From Brassica napus (Eukaryota > Streptophyta > Magnoliopsida > Brassicales > Brassicaceae): a stretch of 64,000 nucleotides of DNA. The stretch's first letter is position 1; each line of letters begins with the position of its first letter. Of this stretch, positions 1-9,451 are shown piece by piece. The position numbers and the translations under genes were made by a program. The DNA lies in contig NW_026014713.1 in NCBI RefSeq assembly GCF_020379485.1, positions 701,533-765,532 on the forward strand. Reading direction: 5' to 3'. The notes beneath the pieces are model-generated. The model saw only the letters and a program-made list of their open reading frames with translations, did not search any database and was not told the origin of the DNA.

Positions 1-1470
1 ATGAGAGTGAGTTACCAAAAGGGAAGAAGGCTGTGAGTAGTAAATGGATATTCACAATCAAGTATAAGGCTGATGGAAAGGTTGAGAGGAAGAAGTCAAG
101 GCTAGTAGCAAGAGGTTTCACTCAAACTTATGGAGAAGATTACATAGAAACCTTTGCACCAGTAGCTAAACTACATACAATACGGATTGTATTAAGCTTG
201 GCTGTGAATCTTGGATGGGGGTTATGGCAAATGGATGTGAAGAATGCATTCTTACAAGGTGAACTTGAGGATGAAGTATATATGCATCCACCTCCAGGCC
301 TAGAACACTTGGTGAAGAGAGGGAATGTGTTGAGATTGAAGAAAGCTATCTATGGGCTGAAGCAATCACCAAGAGCTTGGTACAACAAGCTGAGCACTAC
401 TCTGAATGGCCGAGGCTTCAAGAAGTCTGAACTAGACCACACTCTCTTCACACTCACAACTCCCTCAGGTATGATTGCACTTCTTGTGTATGTTGATGAT
501 ATCATTATCACAGGAAGTGATAAGGAAGGTATCATAGCAACCAAGGAGTTCATTAAATCCATGTTTGAGATTAAAGATTTGGGAGAAATGAAATACTTTC
601 TTGGAATTGAGATATGTAGATCCAAGGAAGGTTTATTCATGTCCCAAAGGAAGTAAAAGGAAGTATACACTTGATCTTTTGAAAGGTGCAGGTGCTTATG
701 GAGGCAAGACTGCAAGGATGCCTATGGAGGATGGCTACAAAGTCCCACGAGAGGGGGAGATTGAAGACAGCAAACCTTATCAGGATCCTAAACTCTATAG
801 AAAACTAGTTGGCAAATTGATTTATCTTACCATAACTAGACCTGACATTTGTTTTGCTGTGAATCAGGTGAGTCAACACATGCAAGTTCCTAAGGAGCAT
901 CATTGGCGCATGGTGGAGAGGATCTTGATGTATCTCAACGGCTCACCTGATCAAGGAGTATGGATGGGTTGCAATGGAAGCACTGAAGTGGTTGGATACT
1001 GTGATGCAGATTGGGCTGGTGATAGAGCAGACAGGAGATCAACCACAGGCTATTGCACATTCATTGGAGGCAACTTGGTGACATGGAAGAGTAAGAAGCA
1101 GAAGGTGGTCTCTTGCTCAAGCGCAGAAGCTGAGTATAGAGCTATGCTGAAGCTTACCAACGAGTTGGTATGGATCAAAGGCATCTTGAAGCATTTGGAG
1201 ATTGATCAAGCCACGCCAATGACAATGCATTGTGATAACCAAGCAGCCATTCACATTGCATCCAACTCGGTGTTTCATGAAAGAACCAAGCACATTGAAG
1301 TTGATTGCCACAAGGTGAGGCAAATGATCATTCTAGGAATCATCTTGCCATGTTATACGAGGAGTGAAGATCAGTTAGCTGATGTGTTCACCAAGGCTGC
1401 AAGACAGAAGACAATGGAGTCCATTCATATCAGGTTGGGCCTCATTGATCTTGGGAAGAGTAGGAGCTGA
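1..1470 (+). pseudogene. R1 pol fragment: reverse transcriptase and RNase H, broken
   Basis: This is the C-terminal part of a copia polyprotein that copies the element's RNA into DNA in cytoplasmic particles. Visible motifs are the RT aspartate in QMDVKNAFLQG, YGLKQSPRAWY, the catalytic YVDD near 490-501, and RNase H motifs YCDADWAGD, SSAEAEYRAM, HCDNQAAIH and HIEVDCHKVR. The protein ends DLGKSRS, as in R3. About 10 extra bases (TAAAAGGAAG, around 654-663) follow MSQRK and put a stop at 654-656. The downstream frame then runs on to 1470, so the copy cannot make full Pol. The other copies lack the insert, so it is either a private mutation or an assembly artefact. Confidence 0.9.
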
Positions 1471-1600
1471 TCCTCTTGGCTGTGAGGTCTTTACTCTTTT
1501 TCCCTCATCAAGGTTTTGTCCCAATGGGTTTTCCTTGGTGAGGTTTTTAATGAGGAAGATCTCATGGCCATCCAAGCTTAGACTTTCACAAAGCTAAGCT

Positions 1601-1610
1601 TGAGGGGGAG
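1601..1610 (+). other. R1 polypurine tract
   Basis: TGAGGGGGAG directly abuts the TG start of the 3' LTR. This is the expected plus-strand primer site, and the same sequence sits in the same place in the sister elements. Confidence 0.85.
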
Positions 1611-2169
1611 TGTTGAGAAGAGGAAGCCATTATGAGAAGGAAAGGTAGAGCTAAGCAAGTGATGGGAAAGAGTACGGACAGTACGGCCTAGGTACGGACA
1701 GTACGGCCTATGTACGGACAGGGGCTTGGCCGTACATCTAAGGAAACATAAAGGGAGAAGGAGATGGGTGAGTAAAGCCTCTACAGCACACGGAGGGTCT
1801 CAAGACTGATCAGACCGTTTAGGGATAAGGGAAGGACGAGCCTTATCCATCCAGTCCGTGGACAGGCTGTAAAAGCAAAGGCAAAGCGTGTGAGCCTTAC
1901 CGTCCATTCATTCAAAAGAAACGCTCCCTTTAGTCTTGACTACACATGCTTATGACTAGTGATGTTTTCCCTTAACTTGTAAACCCTAATGCCTCTTCTA
2001 TAAATGATGTAACCTCATCTCATAATAAGATTAGACAGTTCTAAACAATCTCTCTATATACTCATTTCATTATGATTCTCCATTAGTCTCTAATCTGTCT
2101 CTTAATCTCTTATTCTCTTCTATAATCCTTTCTAAACTCAGATAATCATCTATATCCTTAAAACTCATA
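1611..2169 (+). repeat. R1 3' LTR (559 bp), U3 type alpha with U5 type 1
   Basis: The LTR starts TGTTGAGAAGAGG and ends CTCATA. U3 carries a GTACGG/CCGTAC cluster (about 1672-1736), a TTGACTACACATGCTT motif (1936-1951), a telobox AAACCCTA (1981-1988) and a TATAAAT-like box (about 1999-2005). The core AGACAGTTCTA (2033-2043) probably marks R. Upstream of the core it matches R3's LTR; downstream it matches R2, R9 and R15. Confidence 0.92.
1936..1951 (+). promoter_or_regulatory. Conserved W-box-like U3 motif (representative)
   Basis: TTGACTACACATGCTT contains TTGAC[CT], the core bound by plant WRKY factors. Versions of this 16-mer occur in every LTR type of the window, always upstream of the telobox or TATA region. 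Function is inferred from conservation only. Confidence 0.55.
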
Positions 2170-4039
2170 CAAGGAGCTGTGGGACACGCTGAAGAAGGTA
2201 TATGGAAACGTTTCTAACCTGAACCGAGTGTTTGAAGTCAAGAAGGCAATCAACGAGTTAACCCAAGATGACATGGAGTTTACTAAGCACTTGGGGAGGT
2301 TCAGGACACTGTGGTCAGAGCTGGAGATGTTGAGACCAAGCACGGTTGATCCAGAGCTTCTAAATGAGAGGCGTGAGCAGGACAAGGTCTTTGGGTTGTT
2401 GCTCACATTGAACGCAAGCTACAATGGTCTCATTCAACACATGCTAAGGTCCGAGAAGCTACCTGACCTTGAGGATGTTTGTGCTCAGATACAGAGGGAG
2501 CAGGGCTCAATGGGTTTGTTTGGAGGCAAGGGAGACTTATCTCTTGCAAATGCTGTGCAATCTGACCGAGAAGAGCCTCCACAAGCTAACAAAGCTGGCT
2601 ACAACAAGTATGAGAAGTTCAATGGGAACTGTGATCATTGCAAGAGGTATGGGCACAAGAAGATTCAGTGCTGGATACTCCATCCCCACTTGAAGCCGGC
2701 CAAGTTCATAAAGGAGAGAGAGGCAAGAGCTCATATGACTGAAGGATCAAGCGGAGCAGGGCCATCCAACAAAGGAGCTGAGGTGGAGAACCGTGAAGGA
2801 AATGGAAAAGCTTTGGTGACCTATACTGGAACTAGCAACCCCCGAGGCAATGATCAAGACTTCATCAGGAGGTCCGACATGGATGCACTCATCAAAATGC
2901 TCAAGGATAATGGTAACATTCATGGGCAGTCATTTGGTGCTTCTTTGATTGCTAGAACTATAGAAATGACTCACGGTGAGGCTGAGATTGCTAGGACTGA
3001 TAGTAAGGCTGGAATTGAGCAGTACATTGATAGAAATGCTAGGATGAATGCATATAGATCAAACTGTATCTGCCATCATGCTAGCAATGCATACAAACCA
3101 TTGATTATAGATTCAGGTGCATCTCATCATATGATTAGTGACACCAACCTGATTAAAGATATAGAACCTACTAATGGATGTGTGATGATTGCAAATGGAG
3201 ATAAGATACCTATTAAGGGAATAGGAAACTTAAAGCTATTTGATAAAAACACTAGAGCATTTTACATTCCTGAATTCACATCAAATCTACTTTCAGTTAA
3301 GAAATGTACTACTGATTTGAATTGCAATGTTATATTCAGTCCTAATGATGTGAAGTTTCAGGATATTGAGAGCAGCCAATTGATTGGAAAAGGAGTCACA
3401 AAGGGAGAGTTATACATGCTTGAGAAGCTTGATCCTGTTTCCAATCATAACTGCTCATTTACTTCTGCTTCTAGTTTGAATAAAAATGCATTGTGGCATG
3501 CTAGACTAGGTCATCCCCATGAGAGGGCTTTAAACTTGATGTTACCAGGTGTGGTTTTTGAAAATGATAAGTGTGAAGCTTGCATCTTAGGCAAGCATTG
3601 TAAGAATGTGTTTCCAAGAACATCTACTGTTTATGAAAATTGCTTTGATTTGATTCATACTGATGTGTGGACTGCACCTAGTTTCTCTAGAGACAATCAT
3701 AAGTACTTTGTCACATTCATTGATGAAAAATCTAAATACACCTGGTTAACACTTATTCCATCAAAAGATAGGGTGATAGATGCATTCAAGAACTTTCAAG
3801 CTTATGTGACTAACCATTATCATGCTAAGATTAAAATTTTGAGATCAGATAATGGAGGAGAGTACACAAGCTATGCGTTCAAAAGTCATCTAGATCATCA
3901 TGGAATACTTCATCAAACAAGCTGTCCCTACACACCACAACAGAATGGTGTAGCTGAGAGGAAGAACAGGCACTTGATGGAGGTGGCTCGGTCATTGATG
4001 TTCCAAGCCAATGTACCTAAGAGATTCTGGAGTGATGCT
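2170..4039 (+). pseudogene. R2 gag-protease-integrase segment
   Basis: This segment begins in Gag at KELWDTLKKVYGN and carries the Gag core, the CCHC knuckle (CDHCKRYGHKKIQC), a variable serine/glycine spacer, the protease motif IDSGASHHM, and the integrase HHCC (HARLGHPH, CEAC) and DDE residues (HTDVWTAP, RSDNGGEYTS, NGVAERKN). It stops at WSDA where R3 inserted, and continues in frame at 10012 (VSTACYLINR). It is nearly identical to R9 and R15; one visible difference is RRSDMD against RRSEMD. It is not expressible as one protein now because R1 and R3 interrupt it. Confidence 0.92.
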
Positions 4040-4594
4040 TGTTGAGAAGAGGAAGCCATTATGAGAAGGAAAGGTATAGCTAAGCAAGTGATGGGAAAGA
4101 GTACGGACAGTACGGCCTAGGTACGGACAGTACGGCCTATGTACGGACAGGGGCTTGGCCGTACATCTAAGGAAACATAAAGGGAGAAGGAGATGGGTGA
4201 GTAAAGCCTCTACAGCACACGGAGGGTCTCAAGACTGATCAGACCGTTTAAGGATAAGGGAAGGACGAGCCTTATCCATCCAGGCCGTGGACAGGCTGTA
4301 AAGGCAAAGGCAAAGCGTGTGAGCCTTACCGTCCGTTCATTCAAAAGAAACGCTCCCTTTGGTCTTGACTACACATGCTTATGACTAGTGATGTTTTTCC
4401 CTTAACTTGTAAACCCTAATGCCTCTTCTATAAATGATGTAACCTCATCTCATAATAAGATTAGACAGTTCTATCCTATCAATCTCTCTCTACACATTTC
4501 CATAATGATTCTCCATTAATCACTAATCCTTTCTCTACTCAACCTAAATCATACTACTCTCTCATATACAACTCAGATTCTCTAAAACATTTCA
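4040..4594 (+). repeat. R3 5' LTR (555 bp)
   Basis: The LTR starts TGTTGAGAAG and ends AACATTTCA, abutting the PBS. U3 matches R1/R15 up to AGACAGTTCTA (4463-4473); U5 after that is R12-like. The W-box motif is at 4365-4380. Confidence 0.95.
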
Positions 4595-4612
4595 TGGTAT
4601 CAGAGCCAGGTT
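4595..4612 (+). other. R3 primer-binding site (initiator tRNA-Met)
   Basis: TGGTATCAGAGCCAGGTT is complementary to the 3' end of plant initiator tRNA-Met and abuts the LTR with no spacer. Confidence 0.9.
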
Positions 4613-4784
4613 GCAAAGGATCTGAGTTCTAGTTTGAAACGATGAGAAACAAGTTTGAAGCTTTGAAGTCATCCGTGGAAGATCAAAGCTCAAAGGTGTT
4701 CATCTTTGTGTGTGTGGGCTCTTACAAGACTCGTTGGATCAAGGTCTCATCTATCTCAAGCTTTTAAAGTCAAGCTGTGTTAAG

Positions 4785-7700
4785 ATGGAGAACATGAAGA
4801 TGAAGGTGGCGATTACCTTTAAGGGGAACAACTACCTGGTTTGGTCTCGGCTAGTGAAGACCATCGTTGGAAGTAAGGGCTTGTGGAGTCATGTCACAAC
4901 CGGTGAAGCTCCAAAGCTCATTACTCAAGTAGAAGACCAAGGAGAGGTCTCAAGTGAAGCTGTAGAGAAGTGGCAGCAAGAAGACATGGTGGTGATGTCT
5001 GTTCTTCATGGGTCGTTGGAGCCGGCGATACTGGAGGCATACAGCTACTGTGAGTCAGCCAAGGAGCTGTGGGACACTTTGAAGAAAGTGTATGGGAACA
5101 CTTCAAACCTGAGCCGGGTCTTTGAGGTGAAGCAAGCCATCAACAACCTAGTGCAAGAAGACATGGAGTTCACCAAACATTTGGGGAGGTTCAGGGCTTT
5201 GTGGTCCGAGCTAGAGATGTTGAGGCCAAGCACAACTGATCCAGATCAGTTGAATGAGAGGCGCGAGCAAGACAAGGTGTTTGGGTTACTACTCACGCTG
5301 AGTCCTGCCTACTCCGGTCTCATTCAGCATATGTTGAGGTCTGATAAGCTCCCTGATCTTGAGGATGTATGCTCACAGATTCAGAAAGAGCAAGGCTCCA
5401 TTGGATTGTTTGGAGGCAAAGGAGGGCTCTCATTGGCCAATCAAGCTGCTCAAGCCGATCAGAATGAAGCCCCTCAAGCAAACAAGGCGGGTTATGGCAA
5501 GTATGAGGACAAGAGGTTCAATGGGAACTGTGATCATTGCAAGAAGTATGGGCACAAGAAGAGTCAGTGCTGGATCCTTCATCCTCACCTGAAGCCGACT
5601 AAGTTCTTGAAAGAAAAAGAAGCAAGGGCACACATGACCGAGAGCTCCTCGGGTGCTGGTTCATCAAGCAGGGCAAATGAAGGAGATACGCGTGATGTGG
5701 GTGATGGGAAGTCACTTGTGGCTTACACAGGAGGGCCAAGCAACAATGACTACATCCGGAGATCAGACATAGACGCCCTCATCAAGATGTTCAAAGACAA
5801 TGGTAACAAAAGTAGTATCAACTATGGTTATTCTTTTGGCGCATCCCTGATTGATAACCTAACTGATAGTATTGCAAGTGATTCTAGAAATGCTAGGATT
5901 GAAAATGCATTCATCAACTTAAGGAATGAATGTAAACCGGCTAGGACTCCGTATCAAGCTCATACTGCTAGTAATAGGCCTAAAGCATTGATAGTTGATT
6001 CTGGTGCATCTCATCATATGATAAGTGACACTAGACTAATTAAGGATATTGAGCCTGCAAATGGAAATGTAATGATTGCTAATGGTGATAAAATTCCCAT
6101 AAAAGGGATAGGAAAACTTAAGTTGTTTGAAAAAGAATCTAAGGCCTTCTACATGCCTGAGTTTACATCTAATCTATTGTCGGTTAAGAGATGTGCTACT
6201 GACTTGCAATGCAATGTTATATTCAGTCCTAATGATGTAAAGTTTCAGGATATTAAAAGCAACAAGGTGATTGGGAAAGGAGTTACTAAAGGAGAACTTT
6301 ACTTACTTGAAGATCTTACTTCTGTTCCTAATCATTGCTGCTCATTTACTTTTGCTTCTGATTCTGTCTCTAGTTTGAATAAGAATGCATTATGGCATGC
6401 TAGACTAGGCCACCCTCATGTTAAACCTTTGAATTTAATGGTACCAGGTGTTATTTATGAGAATAAAGATTGTGAAACTTGTATCCTAAGCAAGCATTGT
6501 AAGAATGTGTTTCCTAAATCTACAACAGTCTATGAGAATTGCTTTGATTTGATTCATTCTGATGTATGGACTGCTCCTTGTATGTCTAGGGATAATTTTA
6601 AGTACTTTGTCACATTCATTGATGAAAAATCCAAATACACCTGGTTAACCTTAATTCAAACCAAAGATAGGGTACTTGATGCATTTAAGAACTTTCAAGC
6701 TTATGTGACTAACCATTATCATGCCAAGATTAAAATTTTTAGATCAGATAATGGAGGAGAATACACAAGCTTGGCGTTCAAACAACATCTAGCTCAGCAT
6801 GGAGTACTCCATCAGACTAGTTGTCCCTATACTCCTCAGCAAAATGGGGTGGCTGAGAGGAAGAATAGACATCTCATGGAGGTGGCAAGGGCTCTCATGC
6901 TTCAAGCACACGTTCCCAAAAGGTTTTGGAGTGATGCTGTCTCTACTGCATGCTACTTGATCAACAGAACTCCAACTAAGGTGTTAGGAGATCATGCTCC
7001 ATTTGAAGTTCTAAACAAACACAAGCCAGTCCTTGACTACTTGAGAGTCTTCGGATGCTTGTGTTATGTGCTGATTCCGGGAGAGCTGCGCAACAAGCTT
7101 GAAGCTAGAAGCACCAAAGCCATGTTTATTGGTTATTCAACAACTCAAAAGGGGTATAGATGTTATGATCCGGTTACAAGGAGGTTTTTGACTTCTAGAG
7201 ATGTGAAGTTCATTGAATCACGAGGATACTATGATGAGAAGAATCAGGAAGACTTGAAGGACATTACATCAGACAAGGCTGGTGTGCTGCGAATTATCTT
7301 GGAGAACCTAGGTATTAAGGTGTCTCAAGACCAAAATAGTGGAGGGAGCTGTCCGGGAACATCTCCACCATCTATGGAAACCACAGAACAACCCCACCTT
7401 CATCATGAGGGGGGAGAAGAAACAGGAGCTCAAGAAAGCTCAAGTGATAGAAGAGGAGAGGATTTGGCGTCACATGATCAAGGTGGTGTAGAAACAACAC
7501 AAGATGGTGTGGAGACCGAATCAGTACCAATGGGAGAGTCATCAGGTGATGAGACTCAAGAAGAATTGAGAGAGCCGACACCTCCACAACAACAACTAAG
7601 AAGAAGTACAAGGCTGAGGAAGGATCCTTCCTCTTGGGTAAACACGAGAGTGTACTACAATGCCCAAGCTGTGGAGCATCCTTCTCAAGCTGTATGTTCA

Positions 7701-9311
7701 TTTGCTCAATACCCTGAAGAACATTGTGCTTTTATGGTAAACTTGGATGAGAACTACATTCCAAGAAGCTATGAAGAGGCAATGATGGATAAAGAATGGA
7801 AGGAATCAGTTGGAGCTGAGGCAGGAGCTATGATCAAGAATGATACATGGTATGAGAGTGAGCTACCCAAAGGGAAGAAGGCTGTGACAAGTAGATGGAT
7901 CTTCACAATCAAGTATAAGGCTGATGGAAAGGTTGAAAGGAAGAAGTCAAGACTGGTTGCAAGAGGCTTCACACAAACATATGGAGAAGATTACATTGAG
8001 ACCTTTGCACCAGTAGCTAAACTACACACAATCCGAATTGTCTTAAGCTTGGCCGTGAACCTTGGATGGGGCTTATGGCAAATGGATGTGAAGAATGCCT
8101 TTCTACAAGGAGAACTTGAGGATGAAGTGTATATGCATCCACCTCCCGGCTTGGAACACTTAGTGAAGAGAGGGAATGTGTTGAGACTAAAGAAAGCTAT
8201 CTATGGGTTAAAACAATCACCAAGAGCTTGGTACAACAAGCTAAGTACTACCCTAAATGGCCGAGGCTTCAAGAAGTCTGAACTTGATCACACCCTTTTC
8301 ACTCTTACTACTCCCTCAGGTATGATTGCACTTCTTGTGTATGTTGATGATATCATTATCACAGGAAGTGATAAGGAAGGTATCATAGCAACCAAGGAGT
8401 TTCTTAAATCCATGTTTGAGATTAAAGATTTGGGAGAAATGAAATACTTTCTTGGAATTGAGATATGTAGATCCAAGGAAGGTTTGTTCATGTCCCAAAG
8501 GAAGTATACACTTGATCTTTTGAAAGATGCAGGGGCTTATGGAGGCAAGACAGCAAGGATGCCTATGGAGGATGGCTATAAAGTCCCACGAGAGGGGGAG
8601 AATGAAGACAGCAAACCTTATCAGGATCCTAAACTCTATAGAAAACTAGTTGGCAAATTGATCTATCTTACTATAACTAGACCTGACATTTGTTTTGCTG
8701 TGAACCAGGTGAGTCAACACATGCAAGTTCCTAAGGAACATCATTGGCGCATGGTGGAGAGGATCTTGATGTATCTCAACGGCTCACCTGATCAAGGAGT
8801 ATGGATGGGCTGCAATGGAAGCACTGAAGTGGTTGGATACTGTGATGCAGATTGGGCTGGTGATAGAGCAGACAGGAGATCAACCACAGGCTATTGCACA
8901 TTCATTGGAGGCAACTTGGTGACATGGAAGAGTAAGAAGCAGAAGGTGGTCTCTTGCTCAAGCGCAGAAGCTGAGTATAGAGCTATGCTGAAGCTTACCA
9001 ACGAGTTGGTGTGGATCAAAGGCATCTTGAAGCATTTGGAGATTGATCAAGCCACGCCAATGACAATGCATTGTGATAACCAAGCAGCCATTCACATTGC
9101 ATCCAACTCGGTGTTTCATGAGAGAACCAAGCACATTGAAGTTGATTGCCACAAGGTGAGGCAAATGATCATTCTAGGAGTCATCTTGCCATGTTATACG
9201 AGGAGTGAAGATCAGTTAGCTGATGTGTTCACCAAGGCTGCAAGACAGAAGACAATGGAGTCCATTCATATCAGGTTGGGCCTCATTGATCTTGGGAAGA
9301 GTAGGAGCTGA
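4785..9311 (+). CDS. R3 Gag-Pol polyprotein (1508 aa), intact
   Basis: This single ORF would make all retrotransposition proteins. The chosen start is MENMKMKV, which aligns with R9 and R12; an in-frame ATG 25 codons upstream (4710) has no counterpart. Positions: Gag core with NYLVWSRLVK (about 16-25), zinc knuckle C249/C252/H257/C262, protease DSGA 405-408, integrase zinc H538/H543/C563/C566, catalytic D593/D655/E691, an acidic low-complexity linker (about 850-940), RT D1101 and YVDD 1186-1189, and a C-terminal RNase H with the AEAEYRAM and HCDNQAAIH motifs. There is no frameshift or internal stop. No separate gag stop or frameshift site is visible, so Gag and Pol are presumably one precursor. 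Of the group I copies fully in view, this is the one with an uninterrupted ORF. Confidence 0.95.
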   Translation: MENMKMKVAITFKGNNYLVWSRLVKTIVGSKGLWSHVTTGEAPKLITQVEDQGEVSSEAVEKWQQEDMVVMSVLHGSLEPAILEAYSYCESAKELWDTLKKVYGNTSNLSRVFEVKQAINNLVQEDMEFTKHLGRFRALWSELEMLRPSTTDPDQLNERREQDKVFGLLLTLSPAYSGLIQHMLRSDKLPDLEDVCSQIQKEQGSIGLFGGKGGLSLANQAAQADQNEAPQANKAGYGKYEDKRFNGNCDHCKKYGHKKSQCWILHPHLKPTKFLKEKEARAHMTESSSGAGSSSRANEGDTRDVGDGKSLVAYTGGPSNNDYIRRSDIDALIKMFKDNGNKSSINYGYSFGASLIDNLTDSIASDSRNARIENAFINLRNECKPARTPYQAHTASNRPKALIVDSGASHHMISDTRLIKDIEPANGNVMIANGDKIPIKGIGKLKLFEKESKAFYMPEFTSNLLSVKRCATDLQCNVIFSPNDVKFQDIKSNKVIGKGVTKGELYLLEDLTSVPNHCCSFTFASDSVSSLNKNALWHARLGHPHVKPLNLMVPGVIYENKDCETCILSKHCKNVFPKSTTVYENCFDLIHSDVWTAPCMSRDNFKYFVTFIDEKSKYTWLTLIQTKDRVLDAFKNFQAYVTNHYHAKIKIFRSDNGGEYTSLAFKQHLAQHGVLHQTSCPYTPQQNGVAERKNRHLMEVARALMLQAHVPKRFWSDAVSTACYLINRTPTKVLGDHAPFEVLNKHKPVLDYLRVFGCLCYVLIPGELRNKLEARSTKAMFIGYSTTQKGYRCYDPVTRRFLTSRDVKFIESRGYYDEKNQEDLKDITSDKAGVLRIILENLGIKVSQDQNSGGSCPGTSPPSMETTEQPHLHHEGGEETGAQESSSDRRGEDLASHDQGGVETTQDGVETESVPMGESSGDETQEELREPTPPQQQLRRSTRLRKDPSSWVNTRVYYNAQAVEHPSQAVCSFAQYPEEHCAFMVNLDENYIPRSYEEAMMDKEWKESVGAEAGAMIKNDTWYESELPKGKKAVTSRWIFTIKYKADGKVERKKSRLVARGFTQTYGEDYIETFAPVAKLHTIRIVLSLAVNLGWGLWQMDVKNAFLQGELEDEVYMHPPPGLEHLVKRGNVLRLKKAIYGLKQSPRAWYNKLSTTLNGRGFKKSELDHTLFTLTTPSGMIALLVYVDDIIITGSDKEGIIATKEFLKSMFEIKDLGEMKYFLGIEICRSKEGLFMSQRKYTLDLLKDAGAYGGKTARMPMEDGYKVPREGENEDSKPYQDPKLYRKLVGKLIYLTITRPDICFAVNQVSQHMQVPKEHHWRMVERILMYLNGSPDQGVWMGCNGSTEVVGYCDADWAGDRADRRSTTGYCTFIGGNLVTWKSKKQKVVSCSSAEAEYRAMLKLTNELVWIKGILKHLEIDQATPMTMHCDNQAAIHIASNSVFHERTKHIEVDCHKVRQMIILGVILPCYTRSEDQLADVFTKAARQKTMESIHIRLGLIDLGKSRS

Positions 9312-9441
9312 TCCTCTTGGCTGTGAGGTCTTTACTCTTTTTCCCTCATCAAGGTTTTGTCCCAATGGGTTTTCCTTGGTGAGGTTTTTAATGAGGAAGA
9401 TCTCATGGCCATCCAAGCTTAGGCTTTCACAAAGCTAAGCT

Positions 9442-9451
9442 TGAGGGGGAG
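9442..9451 (+). other. R3 polypurine tract
   Basis: TGAGGGGGAG lies immediately before the 3' LTR. Confidence 0.88.

Larger units (their letters stand above)
1..2169 (+). mobile_element. R1: Ty1/copia LTR retrotransposon, 3' part
   Basis: This is the 3' part of a group I copia element: RT and RNase H coding sequence, a PPT and the 3' LTR. The 5' part lies left of the window. It ends abruptly at 2169, after which the gag of R2 resumes in mid-codon context. The 5 bases after the LTR (CAAGG, 2170-2174) are the predicted TSD, because uninterrupted homologues read GCCAAGGAG here. R1 therefore inserted into R2 gag. Its LTR is almost identical to that of R15. Confidence 0.93.

Noticed and set aside
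350..715. Many 60-140 codon ORFs antisense to pol (for example around 350-715, 8288-8491, 24519-24729)
   Set aside because: The same shadows recur opposite every RT copy. They follow from codon bias on the coding strand and have no domain or start context of their own.
2228..4045. R2 gag-integrase as an independent short gene
   Set aside because: It is cut at both ends by R1 and R3 LTRs, and the frame continues exactly at 10012 after removal of R3 and one ATGCT.
4613..4784. A separate upstream start for R3 Gag at 4710
   Set aside because: The extra 25 residues are leader sequence, absent from R9, R12 and R15 proteins, all of which align from MENMK/MESIM.
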